NCBI RefSeq assembly: GCF_017813365.1 | Contig: NZ_JAGIZA010000002.1 | Coordinates: forward strand, 414,394 to 478,393 | Direction of reading: 5' to 3' | DNA: 64,000 nucleotides | From: Roseomonas indoligenes | GTDB lineage: Bacteria > Pseudomonadota > Alphaproteobacteria > Acetobacterales > Acetobacteraceae | Shown: piece after piece, positions 16,595 to 24,978 of the stretch | Numbering within the stretch: the first letter of the stretch is position 1 | Layout: the number at the start of each line of letters is the position of its first letter | Translations under genes and position numbers: made by a program | Notes under the pieces: generated by a model | Database searches by the model: none | Seen by the model: the letters and a program-made list of their open reading frames with translations, nothing else | What the model was told of the DNA's origin: nothing

Positions 16595-17700
16595 GCGGCC
16601 CGCATCCCGGCGCGCCGCCGGGAGAGGAGCCGGGCGCGCGGCCGGTGCGCGTGATGATCTGCGACGACAGCGCGACGGTGCGCGGCATCCTGGCACGGCT
16701 GCTGGGGGCGGATCCCGCGGTCGAGGTCGTTGCGCGGGTGGGTGACGGGCGGCAGGCGCTGGACGCCCTGGCCACGGCCCGGCCGGATGTGGTGCTGCTG
16801 GATCTCGAGATGCCGGTCATGGACGGGATGACGGCCCTGCCGCTGCTGCTGCGGGCGGAGCCCCGGCCGAGCGTCATCGTGGCGAGCGCGCTGACGCAGC
16901 GCGGCGCCGCGGCGGCCATGGCGGCGCTGCGGGCCGGGGCATCCGACTACATCCCCAAGCCCGGGGCGGGCGGGGGCGGGGCGATGGATCCCGTGTTCCG
17001 CGCGGAACTGCTGGAGAAGGTGAAGGGCTGGGCGCGGATGGGGCGCGCGCCTGGCCGACTGGCTGCAGCGCCGCCCCGTGCGCCGGCGCGGGCGGTGCGG
17101 CCCGCAGCGGCGCCGGCACTGGTGGCGGTGGGGTCTTCCACCGGAGGGCCTCAGGCGCTGGCCGCCTTCCTGCGGGCGCTGAGTCCCGTGCCGATCGTGC
17201 CCGTGGTGATCGTGCAGCACATGCCGGCGGGCTTCACGGCCATGCTGGCGGACCACCTGGACCGGGTGGGGCCGCTGCGCGTGGCGGAGGCGCGGGACGG
17301 TGAGGCGCTGCGGCCCGGCCGGGCCTACCTGGCGCCGGGAGACCGGCACCTGCTGGTGGAGCGGGGCGCATCGGGGTTGCTGGCGCGGCTGCGCGATGAC
17401 CCGCCGGAGCATTTCTGCCGGCCCGCCGTGGACCCGTTGCTGCGCAGCGCGCAGCGGGCCTGCGACGGGCGGGTGCTGGCGGTGATCCTGACGGGCATGG
17501 GGCAGGACGGGCTGGCCGGGTGCCGGGCGCTGGCCGCCGGACGCGCGGTGGTGCTGGCGCAGGATGAGGCCTCATCCGTGGTGTGGGGGATGCCGGGCGC
17601 CGTGGCGCGGGCGGGGATCGCGCGGGAGCTGGGGCCGCCGGAGCGGCTGGCGGCCCGGGTGGCGGCCATGGCCGGGGAGACAGGGAGGATGGCTTCGTGA
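16591..17700 (+). CDS. cheB: Protein-glutamate methylesterase CheB
   Basis: A 369-residue CheB that demethylates and deamidates receptors to reset adaptation. The N-terminal receiver has MICDDSATVRGIL and the acceptor in LLDLEMPVMDG. An Ala/Pro-rich linker (about 150-180) precedes the esterase domain with GSSTGGPQAL (catalytic Ser), QHMPAGFTAML (catalytic His) and ILTGMGQDGLAG (catalytic Asp region). The start is GTG overlapping the cheY stop (GTGA), after a 12-residue extension. The end overlaps cheR in the same way. Confidence 0.94.
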   Translation: MSGPHPGAPPGEEPGARPVRVMICDDSATVRGILARLLGADPAVEVVARVGDGRQALDALATARPDVVLLDLEMPVMDGMTALPLLLRAEPRPSVIVASALTQRGAAAAMAALRAGASDYIPKPGAGGGGAMDPVFRAELLEKVKGWARMGRAPGRLAAAPPRAPARAVRPAAAPALVAVGSSTGGPQALAAFLRALSPVPIVPVVIVQHMPAGFTAMLADHLDRVGPLRVAEARDGEALRPGRAYLAPGDRHLLVERGASGLLARLRDDPPEHFCRPAVDPLLRSAQRACDGRVLAVILTGMGQDGLAGCRALAAGRAVVLAQDEASSVVWGMPGAVARAGIARELGPPERLAARVAAMAGETGRMAS

Positions 17701-18512
17701 GCGCAGCGTTCGAGACGGTCGCCGCCCTGGTGCGTGCGCGGTCGGGAATCGTCCTGGGGGCGGACAAGGCCTACATGCTGGACACGCGCCTGGGCGGGCT
17801 GATGCGGGCGGAGGGGATCGCGAGCCTCGATGTGCTGGCGGCGAGGCTGCGCGCACCGGGCAGCGAGCGTTTGGCGGCCGCCGTGACGGAGGCGCTGACC
17901 ACCAACGAGTCCTTCTTCTTCCGGGACGGAAAGCCCTTCGAGCACCTGAAGCGGGCGCTGCCGCAAATCGCGGCGGCACGGGGCGCAGGGCAGCGGCTGC
18001 GCGTTCTCTCCGCCGCCTGCTCCACGGGGCAGGAGGCCTATTCGGTGGCGATGGTGGCCGACTCGCTGGGGCTGCTGCCACGGCTGGAGGTGATCGGCAC
18101 GGATCTCAGCGGCGAGGTGGTCCGGCGCGCGCGGGAGGGGACCTACTCCCAGTTCGAGGTGCAACGCGGGCTCCCCGTGCAGATGCTGGTGAAGCACTTC
18201 CGGCAGGAAGCCGGGGGATGGCGGATATCCCAAAGTCTGCGGGCGGCGGTCCGGTTCGAGACGGGCAACCTGCTGGGCGACCTGCGTCCGTTGGGCGGCT
18301 TCGACGTGATCTTCTGCCGCAACGTGCTGATCTACTTCGATGCGCCGACCAAAGGGCGCGTGCTTTCCGCCCTGGCGACCCGGCTGGCGCCGGACGGGGT
18401 GCTCTATCTCGGCGGGGCGGAGACAGTGCTGGGGCTGACGGACCGCTTCGCGACTGTGGAGGGAGAGCGCGGCGTTTACGCGCTTGCGCCCCGGATGGCC
18501 CTCGCGGGGTAG
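17697..18512 (+). CDS. cheR: Chemotaxis methyltransferase CheR
   Basis: A 271-residue SAM-dependent receptor methyltransferase, the counterpart of CheB. The helical N-domain ends in EALTTNESFFFRD, the SAM site is LRVLSAACSTGQEAYSVAM, and later come IGTDLSG and FDVIFCRNVLIYFD. The GTG at 17697 overlaps the cheB stop and gives MSAAFETVAALV, which aligns with the usual CheR start; the longer open frame upstream lies inside cheB. It is the last gene of the che operon, followed by a hairpin and convergent ctrA. Confidence 0.95.
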   Translation: MSAAFETVAALVRARSGIVLGADKAYMLDTRLGGLMRAEGIASLDVLAARLRAPGSERLAAAVTEALTTNESFFFRDGKPFEHLKRALPQIAAARGAGQRLRVLSAACSTGQEAYSVAMVADSLGLLPRLEVIGTDLSGEVVRRAREGTYSQFEVQRGLPVQMLVKHFRQEAGGWRISQSLRAAVRFETGNLLGDLRPLGGFDVIFCRNVLIYFDAPTKGRVLSALATRLAPDGVLYLGGAETVLGLTDRFATVEGERGVYALAPRMALAG

Positions 18513-18554
18513 CGGGGCGGGCCCAGCCGGGAAGATGACCCGACACGGGACGGA

Positions 18555-18590
18555 CCCAGGCCGCGCCCCGCGCCAGGGGAGCGGCCTGGG
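18555..18590. terminator. Hairpin between convergent cheR and ctrA
   Basis: CCCAGGCCGC (18555-18564) pairs perfectly with GCGGCCTGGG (18581-18590), and the inner CCCC/GGGG extends the stem to about 14 bp around a GCGCCA loop. It lies midway between the convergent ends of cheR and ctrA and could stop transcripts in both directions. No T-tract is present. Confidence 0.5.
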
Positions 18591-18606
18591 CCATCCCGGA
18601 CCGGCA

Positions 18607-19347
18607 TCAGGCAGCGGCTTGGGTGGCCGGGGTCTCCGGGGCGCGCAGGGCCGCGGCGCTGCGGATCGGCGCGGCGGAGGGATCGCGCAGGACATAGCCA
18701 CGGCCCCAGACAGTGCCGATCAGCTCGTCGCACCCGGCCTGGGCCAGCTTCTTGCGGAGCTTGCAGATGAAGACGTCGATGATCTTCACCTCGGGCTCGT
18801 CCATGCCGCCGTAGAGGTGGTTCAGGAAGGCTTCCTTCGTCATCACCATGCCCTTGCGGAGGGTGAGCAACTCCAGGATCGCGTACTCCTTCCCGGTGAG
18901 GTGGACGGAGCGGCCCTCCACCTGTGCCTCCCGCGCGCCGAGGTCCAGGGTGAGGTTGCCGACTGCGACGCTCGGCTGGCTGAAGCCCTTGGTCCGGCGG
19001 ACGATGGCCTGGATGCGGGCGATCAACTCCTGGCTGTCGAAGGGCTTCACGATGAAGTCGTCGGCGCCGAGGCCGAAGCCCTTTACCTTCGCGGCCGGGC
19101 GGGAAAGCCCGGAGAGGATAAGGACCGGGGTCGCGCGGCGGGCGGCGCGGAGGCGGCGGACCACCTCGTAGCCCTCCATGTCCGGCAGCATCAGGTCCAA
19201 GACGATGATGTCGTAGTCGTAGAGGCGGGCGAGCTCCAGCGCCTCCTCCCCGGTGTCGGCGGCATCCACGATCATGCCCTGGGTCTTCAGCATCAGGGTC
19301 ACGCCGCGGGCAGTGGTGAGATCATCCTCAACAAGCAGGATACGCAT
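18607..19347 (-). CDS. ctrA: Cell cycle response regulator CtrA
   Basis: A 246-residue OmpR-family regulator with near-consensus CtrA sequence. The receiver reads [20 protein letters not shown], with the acceptor in [17 protein letters not shown] and [19 protein letters not shown]. The winged helix reads [20 protein letters not shown], then [11 protein letters not shown] and [14 protein letters not shown]. CtrA is the master regulator of division, flagella and chemotaxis in many alphaproteobacteria and receives phosphate through ChpT, whose likely gene lies at 12310. The C-terminus is a short Ala/Pro tail. The ATG at 19347 is the family start. It diverges from fliI across 95 bp that must hold both promoters; I found no clear TTAA-N7-TTAA CtrA box there. 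Confidence 0.95.
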   Translation of the reverse strand: MRILLVEDDLTTARGVTLMLKTQGMIVDAADTGEEALELARLYDYDIIVLDLMLPDMEGYEVVRRLRAARRATPVLILSGLSRPAAKVKGFGLGADDFIVKPFDSQELIARIQAIVRRTKGFSQPSVAVGNLTLDLGAREAQVEGRSVHLTGKEYAILELLTLRKGMVMTKEAFLNHLYGGMDEPEVKIIDVFICKLRKKLAQAGCDELIGTVWGRGYVLRDPSAAPIRSAAALRAPETPATQAAA

Positions 19348-19442
19348 CCCGTGTTCTCCTCTCGTTCTGAGAGCATTAGGACAACTTCTGCGCGAGTAGT
19401 GAAGGGGATTTTCATCAGTTTGCCGTACTAAGATACGAGACA

Positions 19443-20822
19443 ATGGATCATAAAATGAGATATCGGCGAAGTCAGTCGATTGCCCACGCTGCCCTGGGCG
19501 GAAACAAGTTACTGTTTGTAAATGCAATTCACGGGCATGGCCGAGTTCGGACCGTGCAAGGGCTTACTCTGGAGGTTCGGGGTCTTCACCCACTTCCGCC
19601 CGTTGGAGGTTGTATAAATATCATCAATCAGTCTCGTAATACGATACAAGCGGAGGTTGTGTCGGTTCGTCCGGGGACGGCGGCGGCGGTTGCCCGGCAT
19701 GGCTTGGAAGGCGTGTGCGTTGGTGCGCGGGTGGAGGACGCGGGTCCGGTGATGCTGCATCCCTGCGCGGCCTGGCTGGGGCGGGTGGTGGACCCGACGG
19801 GGCGGCCGGTGGACGGGCGCGGGCCCCTACCGCGGGGCGGCGTGGCGCGTCCCCTTCGGGCGCCACCGCCCGAAGCCGGAACGCGCGCCCGGCTCGGGCC
19901 ACGAATCGATCTCGGCGTCCGCGCGCTGGACGCTTTCGCGACCTGCCGCCAGGGACAGCGGCTGGGGCTCTTTGCGGCATCCGGCGTCGGCAAGTCCAGC
20001 CTGATGTCCATGCTGGCGCGCCATGCGGATTACGACGTTGCGGTGATCGGTCTTGTGGGCGAGCGCGGGCGGGAGCTGCGCGAGTTCATCGAGGACGATC
20101 TCGGGCCGCAGGGGCTGGCCCGGAGCGTCGTGGTCTGCGCCACCTCCGACTCGGCGCCGCTCATGCGGCGGAACGCGGCGCTGGCGGCCATGGCGGTGGC
20201 GGAGCACTTCCGGGACCTCGGCAAGCGCGTGCTGCTGATGATGGACAGCGTGACGCGCTTCGCGCTGGCGCTGCGGGAGATCGGGCTCTCGGCCGGGGAG
20301 CCGCCGGCGACGCGGGGCTTCCCGCCGAGCGTCTTCGCGGAGCTGCCGCGCCTGTTGGAGCGGGCGGGGCCCGGCGCCGAGCGGCCGGGTGCTGAGGGCG
20401 GCGTCGGCTCCATCACCGGGCTTTTCACCGTGCTGGTTGAGGGGGACGACCACGACGAGCCGATCGCCGACGCCGTGCGCGGCATTCTCGACGGCCATGT
20501 CGTGCTGGACCGGCGGATCGGGGAAGGCGGGCGCTACCCGGCCGTTGACGTGCTCCGCAGCCTCTCCCGCACCGTGCCAGGCTGCCTCGAGCCGCCGGAG
20601 CGGGCGATCCTGGCGCGGGCGCGGAGGATCCTCTCCCTGCACCGGGACATGGCGGACATGGTGCGCCTGGGTGCCTATCGCGCGGGCAGCGACCCGGCGG
20701 TGGACGAGGCGGTGCGGCTGGCGCCGCTGATCGAGGACGTGCTGCGCCAGGGCAAGGAGGAGGGCGGGAGCGTGGCCGGGGCCTTTGCGGCGCTGTCCCT
20801 GGCCATGGGGCCGGCCGCATGA
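19443..20822 (+). CDS. fliI: Flagellar export ATPase FliI
   Basis: A 459-residue flagellum/type III secretion ATPase. Walker A is ASGVGKSS (about 179-186), followed by [19 protein letters not shown] and the Walker B region [19 protein letters not shown]. Family landmarks include the DPTGRPVDG loop and [15 protein letters not shown]. It energises export of flagellar subunits with FliH and FliJ. The first about 80 codons use far more A/T in third positions (ATA, TTA, GTA, AAT) than the rest, so composition changes sharply near 19690. The stop overlaps the next gene as ATGA. Confidence 0.93.
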   Translation: MDHKMRYRRSQSIAHAALGGNKLLFVNAIHGHGRVRTVQGLTLEVRGLHPLPPVGGCINIINQSRNTIQAEVVSVRPGTAAAVARHGLEGVCVGARVEDAGPVMLHPCAAWLGRVVDPTGRPVDGRGPLPRGGVARPLRAPPPEAGTRARLGPRIDLGVRALDAFATCRQGQRLGLFAASGVGKSSLMSMLARHADYDVAVIGLVGERGRELREFIEDDLGPQGLARSVVVCATSDSAPLMRRNAALAAMAVAEHFRDLGKRVLLMMDSVTRFALALREIGLSAGEPPATRGFPPSVFAELPRLLERAGPGAERPGAEGGVGSITGLFTVLVEGDDHDEPIADAVRGILDGHVVLDRRIGEGGRYPAVDVLRSLSRTVPGCLEPPERAILARARRILSLHRDMADMVRLGAYRAGSDPAVDEAVRLAPLIEDVLRQGKEEGGSVAGAFAALSLAMGPAA

Positions 20823-21223
20823 GGCGCGACCCGCTGGCCGTTCTGGCGCGCCTGCGTGGGGCGGCGGTGATGGAGGCGCGCCGGCGCGTCTCGGAGGCGG
20901 CCCTGGCGCGAGCCCTGGCGGAGGCCGGCGTCGCGGAGGCCGGGGCGGCGCTGCGGCGGGAGGCGGATATCGGCGGGCCGGATCACGCCGTCTGGCTTCC
21001 GCGCGGGCTGGCGGCGCGGGACTCGGCCGAGGCGGGAGTCCGAAGCGCGGCCGCGCGAGCGGAGGAGGCGGCTGTCGGGCTGGGCGCGGCCCGTGCGGCG
21101 GAACGGGCCGTGGAGGAACTGGCCGCGCTGCGGGACGCGGAGGCGCGGCGCAAGGCGTTGCGGGCGGAAGGTCGCCTGCTGGATGAGGCGGGCGCGTCTC
21201 GCGCTCGCCCCGTGCCGGGCTAG
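20819..21223 (+). CDS. FliJ-like protein, putative
   Basis: A 134-residue, Ala/Arg/Glu-rich, almost fully helical protein with long heptad-like stretches (EAALARALAEAGVAEAG, RAAERAVEELAALRDAEARRK). Its start overlaps the fliI stop (ATGA). Position straight after fliI, size and coiled-coil composition fit FliJ, the stalk that couples FliI to the export gate. FliJ sequences diverge too much to confirm this by eye, so the call rests mainly on context. Confidence 0.55.
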   Translation: MRRDPLAVLARLRGAAVMEARRRVSEAALARALAEAGVAEAGAALRREADIGGPDHAVWLPRGLAARDSAEAGVRSAAARAEEAAVGLGAARAAERAVEELAALRDAEARRKALRAEGRLLDEAGASRARPVPG

Positions 21224-21246
21224 GCAGGACGCGGCTCCGCCACCCC

Positions 21247-21264
21247 CATCGCCGGCTGGCGATG
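21247..21264. terminator. Hairpin between convergent fliJ-like and phhA
   Basis: CATCGCC (21247-21253) and GGCGATG (21258-21264) form a perfect 7-bp stem with a GGCT loop in the 67-bp gap between two convergent genes. No T-tract follows on either strand, so the strength is uncertain. Confidence 0.4.
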
Positions 21265-21290
21265 CGGCCCGTGCGGTTCCGGCGCCCGGC

Positions 21291-22166
21291 TCAGCCGCGC
21301 CAAGGCTCATCCGCGGCGGTGGCGCCGCCCGGCGGGATGGGTTCGGCCTTCAGGGCCGCGTCCAGCAGGGCGGGGGCCTTGGCGACCGCCTCGAACAGTT
21401 CGGCGTAGCTCTCGATGACGAAGTAGACGGGCTGGACGTCGTCGATCCGGTAGGTGCTGCGGAGCACGCGCGCCATGTCGAAGCGCAGGCGGCGGGGCGT
21501 GCCGGAAAGGGCGTGCAGGGTTTCCGTGCGGGAGGAGAGGATGCCGGCGCCATAGGCGCGCAGCCCCTCGGGTTCCGCGATGAGGCCGAATTCGACCATG
21601 AACCAGTAGAAGCGGGCCAGTGGGGCGAGCGCGCCACGGCGCTCTGCCTCCAGGCCGAGATGGCCGTAAGCTTCCAGGAAGCCGGCGTAGTCGGGCTGCG
21701 TCAGCAGCGGCACGTGGCCGAGGAAGTCGTGGAAGATGTCGGGCTCCACGATGTAGTCCAGCTCCTCCGGCCGGCGGATCCACTCCGTCACCGGGAAGCG
21801 GCGAGACGCCAGCAGCGCGAAGAACTGGGCATCCGGCAACAGGCCGGGGCAGGGAACGAGGGACCAGCCCGTCGCCTCGCGCAGGATGGCGGAGGCGTCG
21901 CGCAGGGTGGGAACAGCCGTGTCGCAGTGCAGGCGGTCCAGCCCCTGCAGCCAAGCAGTGGCCGCGCGGCCCGGATAGATCGCGCGCTGGCGGGCGACGA
22001 GGGTGCGCCAGGTCCCGTGGTCGGCCTCGGAGCGCTGGATGTCCTCTTCCGGCAGCGTGCCGTCCGCGGCGGCGCGGTGGTAGTCGCCCCGCAGGCCCGT
22101 GGGCAGGGTGGCGGTGCCGATGATGCCGTCCGCGCTGGTCCCGGCCGGCTGGATGGTGCCTTCCAT
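21291..22166 (-). CDS. phhA: Phenylalanine 4-monooxygenase
   Basis: A 291-residue aromatic amino acid hydroxylase that converts phenylalanine to tyrosine using tetrahydropterin, O2 and non-haem iron. The iron ligands are visible in EPDIFHDFLGHVPLL (His146, His151) and FYWFMVEFGLI (Glu192). It lacks the long regulatory domain of animal enzymes, as bacterial forms do. The pterin-recycling partner phhB is not adjacent but lies at 48229. A divergent Lrp-type gene starts 121 bp away and probably regulates it. Confidence 0.95.
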   Translation of the reverse strand: MEGTIQPAGTSADGIIGTATLPTGLRGDYHRAAADGTLPEEDIQRSEADHGTWRTLVARQRAIYPGRAATAWLQGLDRLHCDTAVPTLRDASAILREATGWSLVPCPGLLPDAQFFALLASRRFPVTEWIRRPEELDYIVEPDIFHDFLGHVPLLTQPDYAGFLEAYGHLGLEAERRGALAPLARFYWFMVEFGLIAEPEGLRAYGAGILSSRTETLHALSGTPRRLRFDMARVLRSTYRIDDVQPVYFVIESYAELFEAVAKAPALLDAALKAEPIPPGGATAADEPWRG

Positions 22167-22230
22167 GGTGTCGTCTCCCGCTTTCGTCGTTGCGGACGAG
22201 CCTAGCGGTGAGCCGGGAGAGGAAATGGGC

Positions 22231-22268
22231 GAATTCCTTACCGACGGAGCCTATTATGGGCGGAATTC
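22231..22268 (+). promoter_or_regulatory. Putative promoter/operator in the phhA-Lrp divergent gap
   Basis: Two GAATTC palindromes (22231-22236 and 22263-22268) are 32 bp apart, about three helical turns, and flank a -10-like TATTAT at 22252-22257. In a gap between a divergent Lrp-type regulator and its likely target, phased palindromes are plausible regulator sites. No convincing -35 is seen. Confidence 0.3.
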
Positions 22269-22287
22269 ACCTCAGGGCGGCCTCACA

Positions 22288-22761
22288 GTGGCGAAAGACA
22301 CTCCTTTGCTGGACGGGACGGACCGGCGCATCCTCCGGGCGCTCCAGCAGGACGGGCGGCTGCCCGTTGTCGCGCTCGCCGAGCGGGTCGGGCTCTCGCC
22401 CACGCCCTGCCAACGGCGGGTGCGACGGCTGGAGGAGGAAGGGGTGATCGCCCGCTACGCCGCCGTCCTGGATCCCGGGCGGGTGGGGCTGCCGCTGCAG
22501 GCCTTCGTCATGGTCGCGCTCTCCAGCCACGCCGAGGAGGTGGTGGAGGGATTCCAGCGGGCGCTCTCCGCCCGGCCGGAGGTGCTGGCCGCCTACGCGA
22601 TGAGCGGCGAGATGGATTACCTGCTGCACGTCCTGGCCGCGGATTTCGAGGCCTACGCGGATTTCTCGATGCGGGCGCTGCTGCGGATGCCCGGGGTGAA
22701 GGAGACCCGGTCCTCCTTCGTGCTGACGGCGCTGAAGCCGCCAGGGGAGGTTCCGGTCTAG
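22288..22761 (+). CDS. Lrp/AsnC family transcriptional regulator
   Basis: A 157-residue Lrp/AsnC protein. The N-terminal helix-turn-helix reads LDGTDRRILRALQQDGRL, then LAERVGLSPTPCQRRVRRLEEEGVI. The C-terminal RAM ligand-binding domain includes SGEMDYLLHVLAADFEAY and MPGVKETRSSFVLTALK. Such proteins form octamers that bind amino acids. Being divergent from phhA, it probably senses phenylalanine or tyrosine. The GTG at 22288 has AGGGCGG at good spacing and gives the normal length; the upstream open frame runs into the intergenic region. It shares its CTAG stop with the convergent HxlR gene. Confidence 0.88.
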   Translation: MAKDTPLLDGTDRRILRALQQDGRLPVVALAERVGLSPTPCQRRVRRLEEEGVIARYAAVLDPGRVGLPLQAFVMVALSSHAEEVVEGFQRALSARPEVLAAYAMSGEMDYLLHVLAADFEAYADFSMRALLRMPGVKETRSSFVLTALKPPGEVPV

Positions 22762-23129
22762 GCGGCCCCCTCCACCAGGCGCGAATCATAGGCCCGCTGG
22801 GCCGATTGCACGGCGCCGATGTGGGTCTCGGCCCAGACGCGCAGCGCGTCCACGGTCTCGGCAAGGGTCTCGCCCAAGGGGGTCAGGGCGTACTCCACCG
22901 TCACCGGCACGGTGGCGAAGGCGGTGCGCGTGAGAAGCCCATCCCGCTCCAGACGCCGCAGCGTCTCGGCCAGGACCTTTTGCGAAAGCCCCGGCACGGC
23001 GCGGCGGATGGCGTTGAAGCGCGTGGGCCGGCCCGCGAGGAGGCCGAGGACCAGCACCGCCCATTTGTCGGCGATCCGGTCCAGCACGAGGCGCGTGGGG
23101 CAGGCCGGGTCGTAGGCGTCGGGTTGCAT
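22758..23129 (-). CDS. HxlR family transcriptional regulator
   Basis: A 123-residue winged-helix regulator: CPTRLVLDRIADKWAVLVL, then GLSQKVLAETLRRLERDGLLTR and VEYALTPLGETLAETVDAL, the HxlR pattern. The N-terminal cysteine (about residue 10, DPACPT) matches the redox-sensing Cys of several HxlR proteins such as YodB and QorR. It diverges from an NAD(P)-binding oxidoreductase with a palindrome in between, a common regulator/target layout. ATG at 23129 is preferred over the ATG at 23171, which adds an unconserved PRSPRGNHPEDPT extension. Confidence 0.88.
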   Translation of the reverse strand: MQPDAYDPACPTRLVLDRIADKWAVLVLGLLAGRPTRFNAIRRAVPGLSQKVLAETLRRLERDGLLTRTAFATVPVTVEYALTPLGETLAETVDALRVWAETHIGAVQSAQRAYDSRLVEGAA

Positions 23130-23213
23130 GGTCGGGTCTTCCGGATGGTTACCGCGGGGTGACCTGGGCACCGGTAAGTGCCTTCTTCACACCTGGATGG
23201 GAGAAGGATAGCT

Positions 23214-23230
23214 GGTTTCCGTCGGAAACC
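23214..23230. promoter_or_regulatory. Putative HxlR operator palindrome
   Basis: GGTTTCC-GTC-GGAAACC is a perfect 7-bp inverted repeat with a 3-bp centre, 17 bp before the oxidoreductase ATG, in the gap between the HxlR gene and its divergent neighbour. Its size and place suit a dimeric winged-helix operator. Confidence 0.45.
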
Positions 23231-23247
23231 GGAACAGGACAGCTTCC

Positions 23248-23856
23248 ATGAACATCGCCCTTATCGGCGCCACCGGGAATGCGGGCTCCCGCATCCTCGC
23301 GGAACTGGCACGGCGCGGACACGCCGTGACCGCTATCGCCCGCAAGGCGCCTGGCGCGCTGCCGCCCGGCGCGACCTTCCGGGCCGGGGATGCCAACGAC
23401 CGCGATGCGCTGGCGGCCCTCCTCCGCGGGCATGACGCGGTGGTCAGCAGCGTCCACTTCCTGGCCAGCGACGCGGAGACGCTGATCGGCGCCGTGAAGG
23501 CGGCGGGCGTGCCGCGCTATCTTGTCGTCGGCGGTGCGGGCAGCCTTGAGGTGGCGCCGGGCCTGCGGCTGGTCGACACGCCGGACTTCCCGGCGGCCTA
23601 CAAGGCCGAGGCGACGGCCGGTGCCGCCTTCCTCGACCGGCTGCGGCGGGAGGAGGCGCTGGACTGGACCTTCCTCTCGCCCTCCGCCTTCTTCGTTCCG
23701 GGGGAGCGGACGGGTCGGTTCCGCCTGGGCGGCGACAGCCTGCTGGTGGATGTGGCGGGCGAGAGCCGGATCTCCTTCGAGGATTTCGCGATCGCCCTGT
23801 CGGACGAGCTGGAGACGCCGGCGCACAGCCGCCGCCGCTTCACCGTGGGCTACTGA
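23248..23856 (+). CDS. NAD(P)-binding oxidoreductase (NmrA/YwnB-like)
   Basis: A 202-residue atypical short-chain-dehydrogenase fold. The N-terminus MNIALIGATGNAGSRIL is a GxTGxxG dinucleotide site, followed by RYLVVGGAGSLEV and LDWTFLSPSAFFVPGERTG, typical of the NmrA/YwnB/YesF group. These bind NAD(P)H and act as quinone or unknown-substrate reductases. It is divergently paired with the HxlR gene, which suggests induction by thiol or quinone stress, an inference from similar gene pairs elsewhere. Confidence 0.82.
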   Translation: MNIALIGATGNAGSRILAELARRGHAVTAIARKAPGALPPGATFRAGDANDRDALAALLRGHDAVVSSVHFLASDAETLIGAVKAAGVPRYLVVGGAGSLEVAPGLRLVDTPDFPAAYKAEATAGAAFLDRLRREEALDWTFLSPSAFFVPGERTGRFRLGGDSLLVDVAGESRISFEDFAIALSDELETPAHSRRRFTVGY

Positions 23857-23912
23857 TTTACCCCGGCCGGGCCGCGGCCTAGCCTTCCCCGCAACGATGG
23901 ATGGAGGAAGCA

Positions 23913-24800
23913 GTGGCCCGGATCGGCTTCGTGGGACTCGGCAACATGGGCGCGCCGATGGCGCGGAACCTGGCGAAGGCCGGGCACGAGGTGGCGGTCT
24001 TCGACCTTTCGGTCGAGGCCATGGGGCGGGTGGAGGAGGCGCGGCGCGCCAGCTCCGCCGCCGATGCGGCGCGGGGGGCGGGCTTCGTCATCACCATGCT
24101 GCCGGCCGGCAGGCACGTGCGGGAGGCTTGGCTCGGCGAGGGCGGGATGGCGGCCGCGGCGGAGCGGGACGCGGTGCTGCTGGACTGCTCCACCATCGAT
24201 GTCGGCACCGCGCGCGGCGTGGCGGAGGCCTGCGCGCAATCCTTCCTCGATGCGCCGGTCTCCGGCGGCGTGATGGGCGCGGAGGCGGGGACGCTGACCT
24301 TCATGGTCGGCGGGCCGCAGGAGGCCTTCCGCCGGGCCGAGCCGGTGCTCGGCGCCATGGGCCGCACGGTGGTGCATTGCGGGGATGCGGGAGCGGGGCA
24401 GGCCGCCAAGGCCTGCAACAACATGCTGCTCGCGATCTCGATGATCGGCACCTGCGAGGCCTTCGTGCTGGCCGAGAAACTCGGCCTCTCGCACGAGGCA
24501 CTCTTCGAGGTGGCGTCGAAATCCTCCGGCCAGTGCTGGTCGCTCACCACCTACTGCCCCGTGCCCGGGCCGGTGCCGAGCAGCCCGGCGAACCGCGACT
24601 ACCGGCCGGGCTTCGCCGCCGCGCTGATGGTGAAGGATGTGGGGCTCTCGCAGCAGGCAGCCTCCGAGGCCGGCCTGGAGACGCCGATGGGGGCGAAGGC
24701 GCTGGACCTGTACCGGCGCTTCGTGGAGGCGGGCGGTGGGGAGACGGACTTCTCCGGCATCATTCGCATGCTGCGAGGTGAAGGCGGGGTGGGCGCTTAA
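23913..24800 (+). CDS. 3-hydroxyisobutyrate dehydrogenase family protein
   Basis: A 295-residue beta-hydroxyacid dehydrogenase. The NAD site is IGFVGLGNMGAPMARNL, the substrate motif is FLDAPVSGGVMGAEAGTL, and the catalytic Lys region reads GAGQAAKACNNMLLAISM. In the CPVPGPVPSSPANR region it closely follows 3-hydroxyisobutyrate dehydrogenase (valine breakdown, 3-hydroxyisobutyrate to methylmalonate semialdehyde). No other valine-degradation gene is adjacent. I chose the GTG at 23913 because GGAGG at 23903-23907 spaces it well; an in-frame ATG at 23901 would add four residues. Confidence 0.88.
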   Translation: MARIGFVGLGNMGAPMARNLAKAGHEVAVFDLSVEAMGRVEEARRASSAADAARGAGFVITMLPAGRHVREAWLGEGGMAAAAERDAVLLDCSTIDVGTARGVAEACAQSFLDAPVSGGVMGAEAGTLTFMVGGPQEAFRRAEPVLGAMGRTVVHCGDAGAGQAAKACNNMLLAISMIGTCEAFVLAEKLGLSHEALFEVASKSSGQCWSLTTYCPVPGPVPSSPANRDYRPGFAAALMVKDVGLSQQAASEAGLETPMGAKALDLYRRFVEAGGGETDFSGIIRMLRGEGGVGA

Positions 24801-24978
24801 GGACCTGGTCGGGGCGCCGATCGTGCAGCGACGGTCCTCGGGAGATGGTCGAGGGCGCTTGCCCAGCATGCATTAAGCCCCGCAACCCCCGGCGTGCCGC
24901 CCGGTTCTGGCCCCTACGCGGCCGATCGCGGCCGACGATTGGGGACGCCCGCGGGCCGGGCGTTGCGGCAAGGGGTTC

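Noticed and set aside
19348-19442. CtrA box in the ctrA-fliI gap
   Set aside because: I looked for TTAA-N7-TTAA and found only partial half sites. The stretch is AT-rich enough to give these by chance.
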